A stretch of DNA of 64,000 bases from Trichostrongylus colubriformis (GCA_963978905.1 OZ022256.1:3207501-3271500); one strand, 5' to 3'; positions 38,501-49,961 are shown, numbered from the stretch's first letter. Made by a program: numbers and translations. Notes: a model not told the origin generated them from the letters alone.

Positions 38501-40763
38501 AAAAACTGTAATAGTCGAAAAGCCATTACCTGATAGGACCAGAAGATTCGAACAATTTTTCTTTTCTGAGTATTTCTTTGTTCCGAAGCCTCATGCAGTC
38601 TGTATGTGTGAAAGAATATGAGACTTCAAAATTCATTTTCACCAAAAGATTCCGGAGCGTCAGATTGCTTTCATACATTTAGACTCCTCTTTTGTTGACT
38701 TACATGTGCAAACTCCCCTTTCTATAGTACTTTACAATGAAAGTCGTGGGCGTGACGTCTAGGATGGGCGGGGTTTATCGTCTCCATGATAGAAATAGCA
38801 AATATGGGGACTGTAGCTATCTACATATTTCTCAAAAACAGAATGGTTTTTGTTTTATTTCCTTGTTTGATGGCTCAGATGTGTCACTCTCGCTCTTGAA
38901 CATTTCAAAATCTTGCAGTCCATCTTCCTCAGAGTTCGCCTTGATTCATTTTCTTTTCCGTTTTAGGAGTATGTATCATGTTCAGTAATGGATTCGGTGT
39001 GATTTGGATGCGGAAGAAGTTCGCAGAGCAAACGCTTCTTTTTATAGGAATGATTTTCTTTGTGAGTCCTTGTTTTTCTCTACATATATCTAAAGATTTT
39101 GTCCACTCTCATCAGACTGACGCATTTGCCTGTAAAAGGACCCGATTTTGCAAGCAATTCTTTTCAGTTGGTCACGGGACATTTTCAGATAGAGCATGTA
39201 TAGCATCGATCCATTATATAGAACTCTGTGTGCTGCCAGCTCACACAGCTAGGTCATTTAAGGTCTCAAGGGGTGCCAAGAGACTGCACCAGCTTTTAGA
39301 TGGTATTTGGATTTGTCAAGCACAAAGGAGTTGTGCATGAAAGATGAGTCTCTCTGTTCCCCATATAGTTATGGTGTATTTGCTTAGTAAATGCTGCATG
39401 CAAGGTTTCATGCCGAAAAGTGCGAATCCGGCAAATATACGGCTCCTTAAAATGAGGTGACCGAGGGGCGGGGCCCAGAGTAAATGCCCGCCCTGTCGTC
39501 CGCCGCGGTCGGAGACGTAGAGGGGGACTGTTTGCGTAATTTTCTGTTCCCACTCTGCGTCCTTGACCGCGGCAGACGACGGGACTGGCATTCTCTGAGG
39601 CCCTGCCCCCTCGGATCGCACTGAGGAACTGTTTCTCAGCCGAACTTTCACTTTTTCCGTGCAGCTTTGCATGCGGCCTTAACTAGGCAAATGTAACATA
39701 AATAATGGATAACCGAGAAACTCATTCTTCCGTGCACGATTCTTTGAAAGTTTTGAGCGACTGTTCTTTCATAGATATGCTTGCAAACTCTCCCTTTTAC
39801 CTGGCGATATCTAGTCGAGCGCATGGCGTTTAGGTGACGCCGCTTGTGAGTTGAGATGTCTTGACCGCGACAACCTTTACTGTGCGACTGTCACTCACGA
39901 AACTGACACGGTCAGGATGCATGAAGTACTTAGTTCAGCCAATTCGCGAACGATTTAGTTCTATCCATCTCAAGAGCACATTCTACATCTCTGGAAAAGG
40001 GGTGGGGTCGATTGGTCGAACTTTCGCGCGACCACCCGCGGCGAGGGACGCGGCGAGTGAGTCGTCGGCAGCTTTATCTGTTGAAACAGCAACAATAGCA
40101 CAATAGCAACACAGAGGAATTCCCGAAGCTTCTGAACTGCAATCTTTGAAGAGCCTTCACGGTACCAGCCCATTGCGTCTTGAGCGCAATTCCAAACGAT
40201 TCGTATGACGGCGCCACGAGTGCGACACCGCAAAGCGAAAATTCGACCAATTGGACCTTACCCCCGCCTCTTCGAAGGCGATGGGCGTTTTGAAACCGCT
40301 GCCCACCAATGACGATCATCCTTTTGGCGAATACGAAATACGAGATTTTGAATGCGCAGTATCCTATCGTTCCAGTCACTCGCATTCGGGCTTTTCTTCT
40401 TTTTTCACTGGTTATGGATGATCGTGGTAGTGATGCCGTTCATTGCGTTTGGAATGAGTTTGGTCGCGACTGTGGCTGACAGCTTACTCACATCTTTGGT
40501 CGCCGAAAACGAGCAGGTCGGTGATGTTCGTGGCCATTGTTTCTCGTCTCACGAATTTGTTTCAGGGATTGGTTCTTGGTGTCGCGACGTCCTTCAATTC
40601 TTTAATACGAACATTCGCTCCGACTATCTCTGGCTACATTCTGGAGACGTTCGGATTTTCCACTTTCGCTGTCATTGGCTCTTTATCCACGGCTCTTGGT
40701 CATGCAGCTTTATTTCTATTTCCACTTCATGAAGGTTTACTACGGAAGGCAAAGGCTGAATGA
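35542..40763 (+). CDS. Major facilitator transporter, SLC22A18-like, 9 exons, complete
   Basis: Exons 35542-35728, 35980-36125, 37481-37619, 37678-37823, 37889-38035, 38413-38476, 38967-39061, 40376-40516 and 40566-40763 join in phase to 420 residues (human SLC22A18 is about 424). The order of motifs follows that family: a first helix near YLLSILYNITFFMQF; FLKSLGVSDTENGYIQTLFG then GAPLFGTIVQKFG (the cytosolic MFS loop); SRIPCLFMHGQQ; ERTNAFGRMGLTFG; a luminal Cys-containing loop; then TVADSLLTSLVAENEQG and PTISGYILETFGF in the last helices. Family members are multi-pass organic ion/drug-type transporters with poorly known substrates. Candidate trans-splice AG at 35528-35529; AATAAA at 41037. 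Introns 2 and 7 exceed 1.3 kb and hold MITEs. Confidence 0.94.
36731..37116. repeat. Inverted-repeat element with CAGTGATAGGGGTAAT ends
   Basis: AAAGGCAGTGATAGGGGTAA at left is matched by CATTACCCCTATCACTGTCTTT at right. Inside, a 39-base unit starting CTTCCATTTGCGTGACCCAG is tandemly duplicated (37011-37049, 37050-37088). The same terminus appears at 54110. Transporter intron 2. Confidence 0.7.
38050..38240. repeat. Partial MITE in transporter intron 5
   Basis: CACACCTGGCGATAATCAGATTAG resembles the ends of the elements at 32906 and 42213; the interior has GCTAGCCACGCCCATTTGAG. Confidence 0.5.
39324..39746. repeat. Foldback MITE, about 420 bp, family Q
   Basis: Terminal inverted repeats GTTGTGCATGAAAGATGAG and CTCATTCTTCCGTGCACGAT. 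The core has paired CGTCCGCCGCGGTCGGAGAC and GACCGCGGCAGACGACGG blocks. Transporter intron 7. Confidence 0.82.
40001..40265. repeat. MITE, about 260 bp, family R
   Basis: GGGGTCGATTGGTCGAACTT and GCGAAAATTCGACCAATTGG ends. Same family as 24118. Located just before transporter exon 8. Confidence 0.85.
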
Positions 40764-41323
40764 TCCCTCACTGATGTGCTAATGCATTTTCTGCAAAACT
40801 TACTACCTCTTATCGACGAGCTTCAACTATCTAGTCATTTACTGTAGACACATTCATGCAATTTCACTTATAACATATAGTAATCAGGCTATGTAGATAT
40901 TATATGTAAATTTGCACTTGGATAACTGCGGTGTTCGATGAATCGCTGCAGTAAAGATATCGTCATCTCTGAGAGATTTTTCCTTTTTTTACTGAAAGAA
41001 CGTCGTTGTTACAACTTCTTCTTGATCGTTGTTTTGAATAAATTGAACGGAATTCGAGCCTATATACAAAATTCTCAATTGTTCATTTTGGGCAAGAGAG
41101 CTAGTGGTGTATACAGGCCTGATTTAAAGACTAGAGCACCGCTTTTTTACCTCGCCTTAAGTATAATGTGCGTTAGAATTATCTAATAGGTCATCATATG
41201 CAGCGAGATATTTCACTACGAGCGATAAGCTCTGTGCTGGTCACGCTGTGAATTTGCCCAATTCTCTTTTGTCGCCGCGCAGATCTAGTTCGTCTGGCCC
41301 AGTAACCAACTGGACTCACATGA

Positions 41324-41690
41324 CGGGGTGTGTACACTTATGTCGAATTTTCGCGCGGCAAACTGCGCCGCGGATTTTTTCGCGTGTGATATCGTACACT
41401 CCCTCTAGGGTTTTACGCCCGTATTAATTATCTCTTAATTAGGATTGTTATCATGTAATCTATCGTTTCTTTTACTTTTCAAGCTACTATTTTGTCTCTC
41501 AGGGCACGAAAATTATTCTTTTCAGATAATGATGAGATAAACAGCTATTTCTTAAGGGACCACCATGGTACTAGACCTTTGCGTCCTGAGCGGAATTCCA
41601 ACCGACCGCGGCAAGTTGTGGTGACGGCGCCGCGAGTACGACGTCGCAGAGCGAAATTGGACATAGGTGCCCACACCCCATATGACGCGA
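41324..41690. repeat. MITE with GGGGTGTG ends
   Basis: GGGGTGTGTACACTTATGTC and AATTTTCGCGC at left, GCGAAATTGGACATAGGTGC and CCACACCCC at right. The subterminal part resembles family R. Confidence 0.7.
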
Positions 41691-42212
41691 ACCCGTCTTT
41701 GTAGTGATCACAACCGAAGGCGTACAAGACTCCTCCTAACTTTGATTCTCTTAGAGCTACCAGAAAGTGGCGTTGAAGAAAAGTAGAGTTGAGAGCGATG
41801 TTTTTTGTAAACAAACATACCAGTTTAGAGGAGATGATCTGTGGCAAAACTTGCGTTAAAAAAAGGCGTTTGCGATCTCATATTTGTGTATTGAGGTATT
41901 GAGATATATTGCACTTCACTTGGAGCAGCAGCGCTTCACCGTCCGACATGCTGCAAGGGAAATGCAATGTTTGCGGCTGACTGGCATGGCCCTTCGCCGT
42001 CTACATCTACTCCTGAGCAGCTAGTGATCTAGACTGGAACGCAGTTTCAGGACGTAGACACATGTTACAGTAATCCTGACGTGAAGGAAACGCGTTTGTT
42101 CGTAGAGTCTATGGGGACCACACCTCATGTGGCAGCTTTTTTCTGCAATTGCCCACGCAATCAATATCATTTATTCATATATTTATTTATTTATTTATTT
42201 GCAACGCTGCTT

Positions 42213-43591
42213 AAAGGCACACCACGCGATAATCCTATTAGTGGCTTACTTTCGTGGAGCGAATGTGCCCTTGGATGACTGCTCAAACTGCATTCTTGTT
42301 GCGGCTGCACGGTGCACCCTCATAGTGTTGTGCCTGCTTGGACAAAACCGAGCCACGCCCACCGCTGGATCACACGCGGCCTTGGACCAACAAGTTTCCA
42401 ACGCGGGGCTCAGTGGAAAATGAAATATGCTCCAAGAGATAATAATTAAATGAAACGGCCATTATGGTATCGGGGAATGGTAAACGGACAAATGTGCGGT
42501 GGTACTCACTACCGCAACGCGTGAGCTTGCGGTGCGGTTCGTCGTCGGTGGGCACAGGCTTTCCCCCGTTTCGTCGCTCCGTCTGCGCACTCCGCGTAAG
42601 AGAGAGCACGTGGCGAGATACTCGCAGAGTGTACTACGCATGATTGGTAGGGAAGCCAATGTTGCTCTTGCTCGGCAATCCGTCGAGACGGAGGGTACTG
42701 TGGGGCAGCGGTGGAGAAGAGGAGAATGATCTGTCGTCATTGCGATTGGGGTTACAAGTCGGCGATTTAGTAATTGTGGTATCTTCGGTCCCCGCTGTTG
42801 TAGGGGCGGCGCATTTCAGAGGTGAATGTTGAGTTGCTTCCGTCTCACCGATATTAGCTCAACAACGATATTGGCGACACCCCATATTAGCCCCCACGTC
42901 GGGGCTTCCTTCCCTTACAGGCTTAGGTCAAAATATACACTTGAGTATACATTCTGTGATGACAAGTGTCGCTTTCTTCTCACCGATGTCATAAACTCAA
43001 CAACGATATTTGGCGACGGCCCATATTAACCCCACGTCGGGGCTTCCTTCCCTTGCAGGCTTAGGTAAAAATATACACTTCAGTATACATTCTGTGATGA
43101 CAAGTGTCGCATTCTTCTCACCGATATCATAAACACAACAACGATATTTGGCGACGGCCCATTTTAGCCCCCACGTCTTGGCTCGCCCTTTAGCGGCGAG
43201 TTAGGAGTCACACTTTTACACACCTTAGTAGTCGAAGATCTCTATGCTGCTCACGAAGAGCCTTGCCCGATGAGATAAGAAGACCTAGAGCTCATAAGCA
43301 TGTCAGCGCGCGTCATGGTGGAGGCCGCGACGCACGAGCGTCGCGGCAGTGAGTACCGCCGCACATTTGTCCGTTTACCGACACTCTTATGGTATCGAAG
43401 GCAACTTCCACATCGGGATATATTCCATCTGGCGCAGCGTATGATTCAGCTGGGTGGGCGTGGCTCGGTTTTGTTCAAGGAGGCACAACACCGTGCAGCC
43501 GCAACAAAGATGCAGTTTGAGCAATTATCTAAGGACCTACTGGCCCCACGAAAGTAAGCCACTAATTGGATTATCGCGTGGTGTGCCTTTG
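42213..43591. mobile_element. Large foldback element, about 1.38 kb
   Basis: Arms of about 270-320 bases (42213-42530 and 43325-43591) are inverted copies. Outer ends are AAAGGCACACCACGCGATAA and GGATTATCGCGTGGTGTGCC; inner arms include ACGGACAAATGTGCGGTGGT. The centre contains a tandem repeat (42842-43185). No transposase is visible, so it needs one in trans. Its absence from block B marks it as an insertion. Confidence 0.88.
42842..43185. repeat. Tandem repeat, about 135-140 bp unit, 2.5 copies
   Basis: Units begin near 42842, 42975 and 43115. Each carries CTCACCGATAT/GT, AACAACGATATTTGGCGAC, CCCACGTCGGGGCTTCCTTC and ATACACTT-GAGTATACATTCTGTGATGAC-type sequence. Confidence 0.85.
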
Positions 43592-44376
43592 AAGCAGACG
43601 TAAGAAATATACAAAGAGCAAATCAAATGATCGCATTACAACTTAATTACCCATAGCTCAGCAATTCCTTCTTAACATGGATTTTAAAAAATGAAAAAGC
43701 AGGGAAGACAGGTGCCACCTGAGATTTGAGATTGATAAATGTAGTACCAGCGCGACACTTGAAGCTATATCGCTTTAAAAAATGAAAAAGCAGGGAAGAC
43801 AGGTGTAGCATATGAAAACTTAACCGAGCCACCTCTGGTTATTGAGTTGGCCCTAACATAAAATTCTGAAGCATCAACCCTGATAATATCTTGAAGACCA
43901 TACAGACATCGTATACTTTTCTGCGGGAATATAAGCTGCATAATTTGAAGCGACGATTCCTGCTGGTTGGATCATTATCTGGGTTTCATGAGCTGAATGG
44001 AGTTATTGATGCAGTTCCAGCATACATGCAGCAAGAGTAATCAACAGCTTAGACATTTAAATGTATATCTTTACCCAACTCTCGAATGGGGGAAACAGAA
44101 GCATCACACCCTGTCCCCCCCCCCCCTCCTCCCACTCCGCCCAACTGAGGCTTAGGCAAAAATAGGGTGATAATGTAGTTGGAGTTGCACTTCACTGTGA
44201 TCGGCGTTCGCCGCTGATTTTGCTTAGGATTCTTACTTACGCCTTAAATGAAAGGGAACCTCTACCGGGGCACTCCCAGGTGTCGAGGAAATCAACCGCT
44301 TCAGTACAACCCCCCTCTCCACAGGGACCAAATACGACCCCACTCCCTCTTTTGAACTCTACAATGCCATAGAGGG

Positions 44377-44603
44377 GGGTGTATATCGTTAGGACAGAAA
44401 CGTCGCGTTACCGTGTTCGGCACGCGACGGGATGGTGCGAGCCATGCGCGCCGTATTGGATGGGTCCTGGAGCGATGGCAGTGCTCTACGCCTCATTTAT
44501 GCGTGATCGCTTCAGGACTCAACTAATACGGCGCGCATAGCTCGCACCATCCCATCGCGTGCCGAAACGGCCACGCGACGTTTCTGTCCTAACGATATAC
44601 ACC
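44377..44603. mobile_element. MITE with GGTGTATATCGTTAGGACAG ends
   Basis: Left GGTGTATATCGTTAGGACAG and right CTGTCCTAACGATATACACC are perfect inverted repeats, with further inverse pairing GCACGCGACGGGATGGTGCG inside. Block B lacks it at about 50690. Confidence 0.9.
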
Positions 44604-44700
44604 TGTTGCCTGATTGTATAGTTGCAATGTGTTTTATTACGATACACATTGCAACTATACAATCAGGCAACAGGTGTATATCGTTAGGACAGAAACGTCG
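44576..44700. repeat. Inverted duplication of MITE end plus flank
   Basis: Bases 44576-44632 (MITE right end plus TGTTGCCTGATTGTATAG flank) are repeated in inverse at 44642-44700 around a short TTTATTAC spacer. Block B has only a single copy of the flank. Confidence 0.9.
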
Positions 44701-45419
44701 TTATGAATTCGTATTCGAACCTGAAGCAAAAAGATAAATATTTATTTCACATCTCCTCACACGGATTCACTGTGAACCTCCCATCGCTTCTCATCTGCCT
44801 ATTGAAAATTTAGATTTTAATGCTTATCGCTGACCTCTGCAGCAGCAGCAGGTACGACGCTCCCCTCTTATGCGGTCAAATCTGACCCACCTCTCGAGGA
44901 ATCATCGACTCCCGGTGAACCCTGACCTCTACCTCCCTGAAATGAGGCTCAGGTAAAAGCTTCTAAAAGCCGGGAAAAAATATACTCGAGTGTAATGGAT
45001 TTTTTGACTGAAAAACAAACGGTCTATTTGCAAATGAAAGAGTCCAATTTTCAAAACGTTATGGCCCAATCAAAGTGAGGAAGCCGAGCAACGTAGTATC
45101 TTTACTAATTTATGAGTTTCGTTCGAGTTACTCGGCGAGCCAAGCCTCTACGAGATGCACCAAAGGTCAATGACGAGACAAGATGAGCTAGAGACTGCAC
45201 AAAACAAGGTGCGGAAGTTCTGCTTCATTTTATGTAAATCAGGGGTGTATCCAATACGGATCACAACTTTTTGGCACTCTGAAGCATCTTTCAGAGGAAA
45301 TATGGCTCCAAGATGAGAAGTATGTAAAAAACGCCTTTCAACAGTTTTCAGACATGAGAAAAGGAAATTTCGAGTAAAAAATAGTATCTGCACTGAAGTC
45401 GTAGAGGAGAGTGCGCTGA

Positions 45420-48300
45420 ATCTAATGGTTTCTTGTTTCATTACAATCGACTGTGTTTGAGTCAAACTATGACCTGAAAACTAAGGCAATGCGAAACGGC
45501 GAATACTTTTGGCCGACCTAATATTACGAGCTTCTCTTGATTTCTTGAACCACGGTAACATGAGTGGATTAATTAATCTCCAAGTGAAATGGTCTTCCAT
45601 TGCAATAAATTTCATACCGTTACGGCCTATTTAAAGTGGCTAGGCCTAGCAACGGGACATCCCCACTCGTGGTTGGTTCTTACCCGGTTGCTAACTTCTG
45701 GGCATCTTCAGAAGAAATTTTTTTGGCTTTCTGTACTTTGCGTAGCCATGCATCTATGACATCAACTATATTGTCCTCTTTGCATGAGCGTCAAACATCG
45801 CAGCCTTAATCAACGATTAAACGATAGAAGCCAAAAAACACAGTCATTTCATAAAATCGGCTTTCACTACTCACTCTAGCCACTTACTGGTAATTTCTGC
45901 TAGAAAAGGCACAGCTATATCTTCCTCAAGTTCACAAAAACCCGTCTACTCTCTTTCTGAAATAGCTGTGAAATAGGCCGCATGCTGAGAGTAGTCTACG
46001 GCAGCAAGGACGAATGAATGCACGATGAGTCCTGTAATGGTTTCTATCATAATATTTCAATCCTATAACTAGCACCTAGAGCTAAATGATAACATGTTAG
46101 TTCGACTTGCTAACCGTAGGACATACTTAAGATGAGCGCCACTTGAAAGCACTGGTAGAGGTAGTGAGTAATCAGAAGTGCTAAGGCCGGTAATCCAAGT
46201 GAAATCTACGGGTCCAGGAAGACTATGGGTGTATCCTCAAGCCAAGATTCCTCATTGCGGCGTCGCACTCGCGGCACCACCAGTGCGAGCTGTCGCAGCC
46301 GGTTGGGAATCCACTTAGGAAGCAGTGCTGGTACTGTGGGAGTCCTTTGTGAAACAGTATCAAACACTTCAAACAGGATAGTATACGGTGCTATGACAAT
46401 GAGAAGGCATCTTAAAAGTTACACTCCCAAGCATCTCTGAGGAGTCATGCACGATGAAAAGTATATTTTCGCCTGAGCCTCAATAAGGGTAGGAATTTGT
46501 TTTTTCCCAGTTCTAGATTCAGGTAAAGCTACCTCCACTCATTCATCTACCCACAAGGTTGTCTCCACTGGACTCCTTCGGTCCAGGATTGAGACGGTAT
46601 CTATGTACGTCCCCCATTTCCCTGTCTATAAACCCTTATGGCGATGCATTATTTAGTAATAGTACAAAAGATACATCGTAATAAACATACATTACACGTG
46701 GCTGTACATTTTCTGGTAATTCACCTGAGGTCTTAAGGGCCGTCTATGTTTCTATAACAATTCGCAATAATGACATAGAAATCATCAGCCTCATCGCCAT
46801 CAAATGTGATAGGTAAAGAAGCAAAGCGGCATCGTAGCTCCTATTCAGTCATCGCTGCAGTTTCTGTAATTCTTTGAGCTGCATGACGGCAGCATGGTGG
46901 GCCGTAGAACTGTAGAACTACCAATCAACCATTCAAAAAATTCAGGTTATACATCGTTTCAGGAACAATGCCTGCAATCGTGATCCGTGTCATAACACTA
47001 GCCACACTCGTGCATCTCTCGCAGGTAAGAAGACGTCAGTGCTAAAATCAGTGCTTAGGAGGTAATTTCAAGCTGAAGAAAGGTTCTCCTCGTTTTTCTT
47101 TACTATAGCCATACTGTGCTGTGTTTGAATTTCTCCTGTGGCTGCATAAATTATAAAAGCTCACTATTCATTGTAAACTTTATAATTACGACGGTTAACG
47201 TATTATAGAATGAAAATGTATCAGTAGTATTCTTTCCAAAAAGCAAATATTTCTGACTTGCCTTATCAAAATGATCTGTTGCAGATCACCCCGGCTCTGT
47301 CCTGCACTCTCAGAGAAATACCTTACCCAAAAGTAGTAGCTCCATCCTACTATATCGGGAACAAACTCGAGGATTGCTTGCGGTGGTGCTTGGAAAAACC
47401 ATTGTGTAATTTGATCTACTATGGTAAGGTGAGTTTCTAACGCCCGTATCTTTGGTGAATGGTTCGACAAAAAAAGTTCTGACTGAACTGGGATCACTTG
47501 AAGTTTCTTCTCAAAAAACTTTTACAATTATCCTTCCATGACAGAAAAATGGACCGATACGAAAGGTAAGGGGCTATACAATTTGAAAGGAGTTCCATTT
47601 CTCTGTTGGGAAGATGGACCATAAATTTGGGCGATGCTATGTTTGTTACTATATTTTGCCTTACAAAAACATGCTGGCTGATGATTCTTTCATTCACTAG
47701 TCTGGCTGCATGTCCTTTGAGATGGCTAGTACAATGGGCACGGATTGGCATCGTGCGATCACACAGCCTAAAGAGCGCTTCTTCGTGGTGGATCGCTATT
47801 TCTCCAATACAAGCTGTCCAACTGTAAAGGAATGGATCGAGTCTGATCCTTATAACCATTGAAACTGTTGATGCTATCTGTATGCCATGTAATTGGCAGC
47901 GTGTCATTCTACAGTTACAAAGTGTCAATTCTCTACGAAAAGTCAGTGACAGTTTTCTTTTCTGCTGAATGTCTATTTAATAAACTGTTGATGCATCTTG
48001 AATTCTGCGTTATTTAATCCCATGAATGCGATGCTTGATACAAGTTCGATAAGGGAGAACAGAACTAAAGGACGTGTCCAAAGCTTCGCCTTGAAAAAAC
48101 AGTACCCGCCACATACCCCGCAGTGGAAGGGTAGGCAGGTCAAGCGCGGCTCGAGGAAAATTATCAAAAAACACGACCCACTCCTCTAAAGGGGGCCTCT
48201 GAGCAACCCCCCCCCCCCCACCTTCTTCAGGTTTCGTTATTTCTGTGGTTTCTACCCAGCGAATGCGATTGATCAAGGTAATTAAGAGCCTACGGTCAAA
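45420..48300 (+). repeat. Secreted-gene tandem unit I
   Basis: Shares ordered landmarks with units at about 52640-55900 and 58180-61020: the CGCACTCGCGGC..CAG motif (46260), TTCGGTC..TTGAGACGGTAT (46579) some 390 bases before the start codon, the gene itself, and a CCCAGCGAATGCGATTGATC block (48256; also 60736). Confidence 0.8.
46968..47862 (+). CDS. Small secreted Cys-containing protein (PAN/apple-like), copy 1, intact
   Basis: Exons 46968-47024, 47285-47428, 47545-47565 and 47701-47862 join in phase to 127 residues. Exon 1 is a signal peptide (MPAIVIRVITLATLVHLSQ); the mature part starts ITPALSC. Cysteines at 26, 50, 54, 60, 77 and 113, with a CLxxCxxxxxC cluster at 50-60, resemble a minimal PAN/apple fold; there is an NTS sequon at 110-112. 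An AG five bases before the ATG (CGTTTCAG) is a likely spliced-leader acceptor, conserved in all three copies. AATAAA at 47979-47984. Function is unknown; PAN modules usually bind protein or carbohydrate. The 21-base third exon is the weakest part of the model. Confidence 0.75.
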
Positions 48301-48499
48301 AAAATATTGAGGCCAAACTCCTGACAAAATAAGAGAATTATGAACCTGTCAAAACTCAGTTTATATTCCAAGACAAAAGCGTCCAACAAGGGAAGGGTTT
48401 CAACTTCCCAGAACTTTGAAATGAGATACGGATTTATCGATGGAGCTCCGAATACTGATTACAACCGTGGAAACCGAAATTGCAAAATGCCATTCTGAA

Positions 48500-48900
48500 G
48501 CGAGTTAGGAGGGGTCAAAGTTTGCCTGTGACATCGCATTGGCGAGGCACTTTGCCATCAGCACGGACGTTGCATTCAATGTGATCGGCCACCGTGGCTC
48601 GCCGGAAGTGTTCCGGATCTGCATGATAGGGGTCATGGGTTTGCTCCTCGCCGATGCAGATTTATTTGCATTTTGTGTTTCATTGTCAGTATACTCCATT
48701 GAGAGCGCCTGATAAGGCGTGGCCTACGTACTTGGATGAGTAGCGAGAGTGAGAGAGTTTGATAAACTCTCACCCAAGTCCGTAGGCCACGCCCTATCAG
48801 GCGCTCCGAAATGGACTGTAAGTGCTTTTCTTTCACTTCTGCACGTTTCCTTGCACTGGAACCTATCGCACCCATCATTTACTCAGCCACTTTATTTGAA
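48500..48900 (+). other. Paralogous hydrophobic exon-like segment, copy i (MITE-interrupted)
   Basis: Encodes VFRICMIGVMGLL, then LFAFCVSLSVS when the MITE at 48692 is skipped. The same residues recur at 61080-61200 (+) and at 49240-49050 (-). TTGTCAGTAAGT looks like a donor site. The family is not recognised. Confidence 0.4.
48692..48818. mobile_element. MITE inserted at TA
   Basis: Starts TACTCCATTGAGAGCGCC and ends GGCGCTCCGAAATGGACTG, flanked by TA. The paralogous sequences at 61170 and (inverted) about 49135 read CAGTAAG without it. Same family as 30893. Confidence 0.88.
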
Positions 48901-48994
48901 CTACTAATATGACTCAAACCTTCACGATTTACTAACGATTTCAATTGTTACACTCAACACTAGAAAATCAAATAAAAACGACTTCAAGCCACAA

Positions 48995-49250
48995 TTAATG
49001 ATGAAACAGAGCAAAATAGTGTGTGAGGCAAATGTGCAGAGTAATATTAGTAGTTATAAATAAAGTGGCAGAGTAAATGATGGGTGCGATGGGTACCAGT
49101 ACAAAGAAACGCGCAGAAGTGAAAAAAGCTCTTACTGACAATGAGACACAAAATGCAATAAATTGTGCACAGGCGGAGAGCACACCCACGACCCCTAACC
49201 TGCAGATCCGGAACACAATCAGTGTGCCACGGCGGCCGATGCTGGCAAGT
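48995..49250 (-). other. Paralogous hydrophobic exon-like segment, copy ii, inverted
   Basis: Minus-strand frame VFRICRLGVVGVL..FIAFCVSLSVRA..FFVLVPIAPIIYSATLF. Inverted relative to copy i, so the two form a loose inverted repeat around about 48950. Confidence 0.4.
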
Positions 49251-49371
49251 TGAAACCCTTCCGCAGTAAGAGAAATAAGAGCTCAACAAAAGTCAATACT
49301 TACATTCCGAAACGAAAGCGTCTCTGATCATGGGTAATGTGCTCGTCCTCTGATGACAAAGGAGTGAAGTC

Positions 49372-49497
49372 GTGCTCATACTTTGCGCCGGCAGGGCGTG
49401 GTTGCGTTCACAGGCTGCGAGGCAAGTGGCATCGGCAATAACGCAGAGACATGCAGCCACGCCATGTCGCCGGAACCGCAAAGTATGAACGCGGCCT
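49372..49497. repeat. Palindromic MITE-like element, family P
   Basis: GCTCATACTTTGCGCCGGCA left end and CCGCAAAGTATGAACGCGGCC right end. Confidence 0.8.
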
Positions 49498-49961
49498 AAT
49501 TCAGCGGTGATGGAAAATTTTTGTCTCGCATGTGAAGTATAGGATTCATAACCCTTCACCCTCTCTCTCTCTAACTTCAAATGCTCATAATTTGGCTCTT
49601 TTGTCAGACGAGGTAAGTATAAATCGAGATAAAAACTATAAGAATCCACAAGTTTTTTTCAACAAAATACGAGCTTGCTTATTTTGGTTGCCCGGAACAG
49701 TGGAGATCTACGGGCGTTGAATTCTTTATGACCGCTCCAGCAAAATGCTGGTCTGGAGGCGTTTCTGCCGGAGAAAGCTGTCCAGGCACCTGAAGAAATA
49801 GTATAAGGAACTGGTATCAGAGTCGTATGGAAGTACTGGATCACTCCATAAGTGGCATCGTTTTTTTTTGAATGAAAATTTTTCTGTGAAGTTACATGCA
49901 CACAGCGTGTCATATGCCATTTGAAAGAAAATTTTCCGCGTTTCGAAAATTGTGTCGAAAT

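Larger units (their letters stand above)
41826..44940 (+). repeat. Tandem-duplication block A (interrupted)
   Basis: Left part (41826-42165) and right part (43968-44940) match block B at 49962-50900 in order and orientation. Shared sequence includes GTGCTTCACTTTCCGA-like text, ACATGTTACAGTAATCCTGACGTGAAG, GGCAGCTTTTTTCTGC, and the family S repeat. About 1.8 kb (42165-43968) is absent from block B. Confidence 0.85.

Noticed and set aside
42175..42200. ATTT microsatellite as an element end
   Set aside because: Simple repeat adjoining the foldback at 42213; not part of its inverted ends.
47494..47928. 144-codon minus-strand frame, with a related one at 60335-60628
   Set aside because: Antisense of the last exons of secreted-gene copies 1 and 3; the plus strand has splice phase, signal peptide and Cys pattern.
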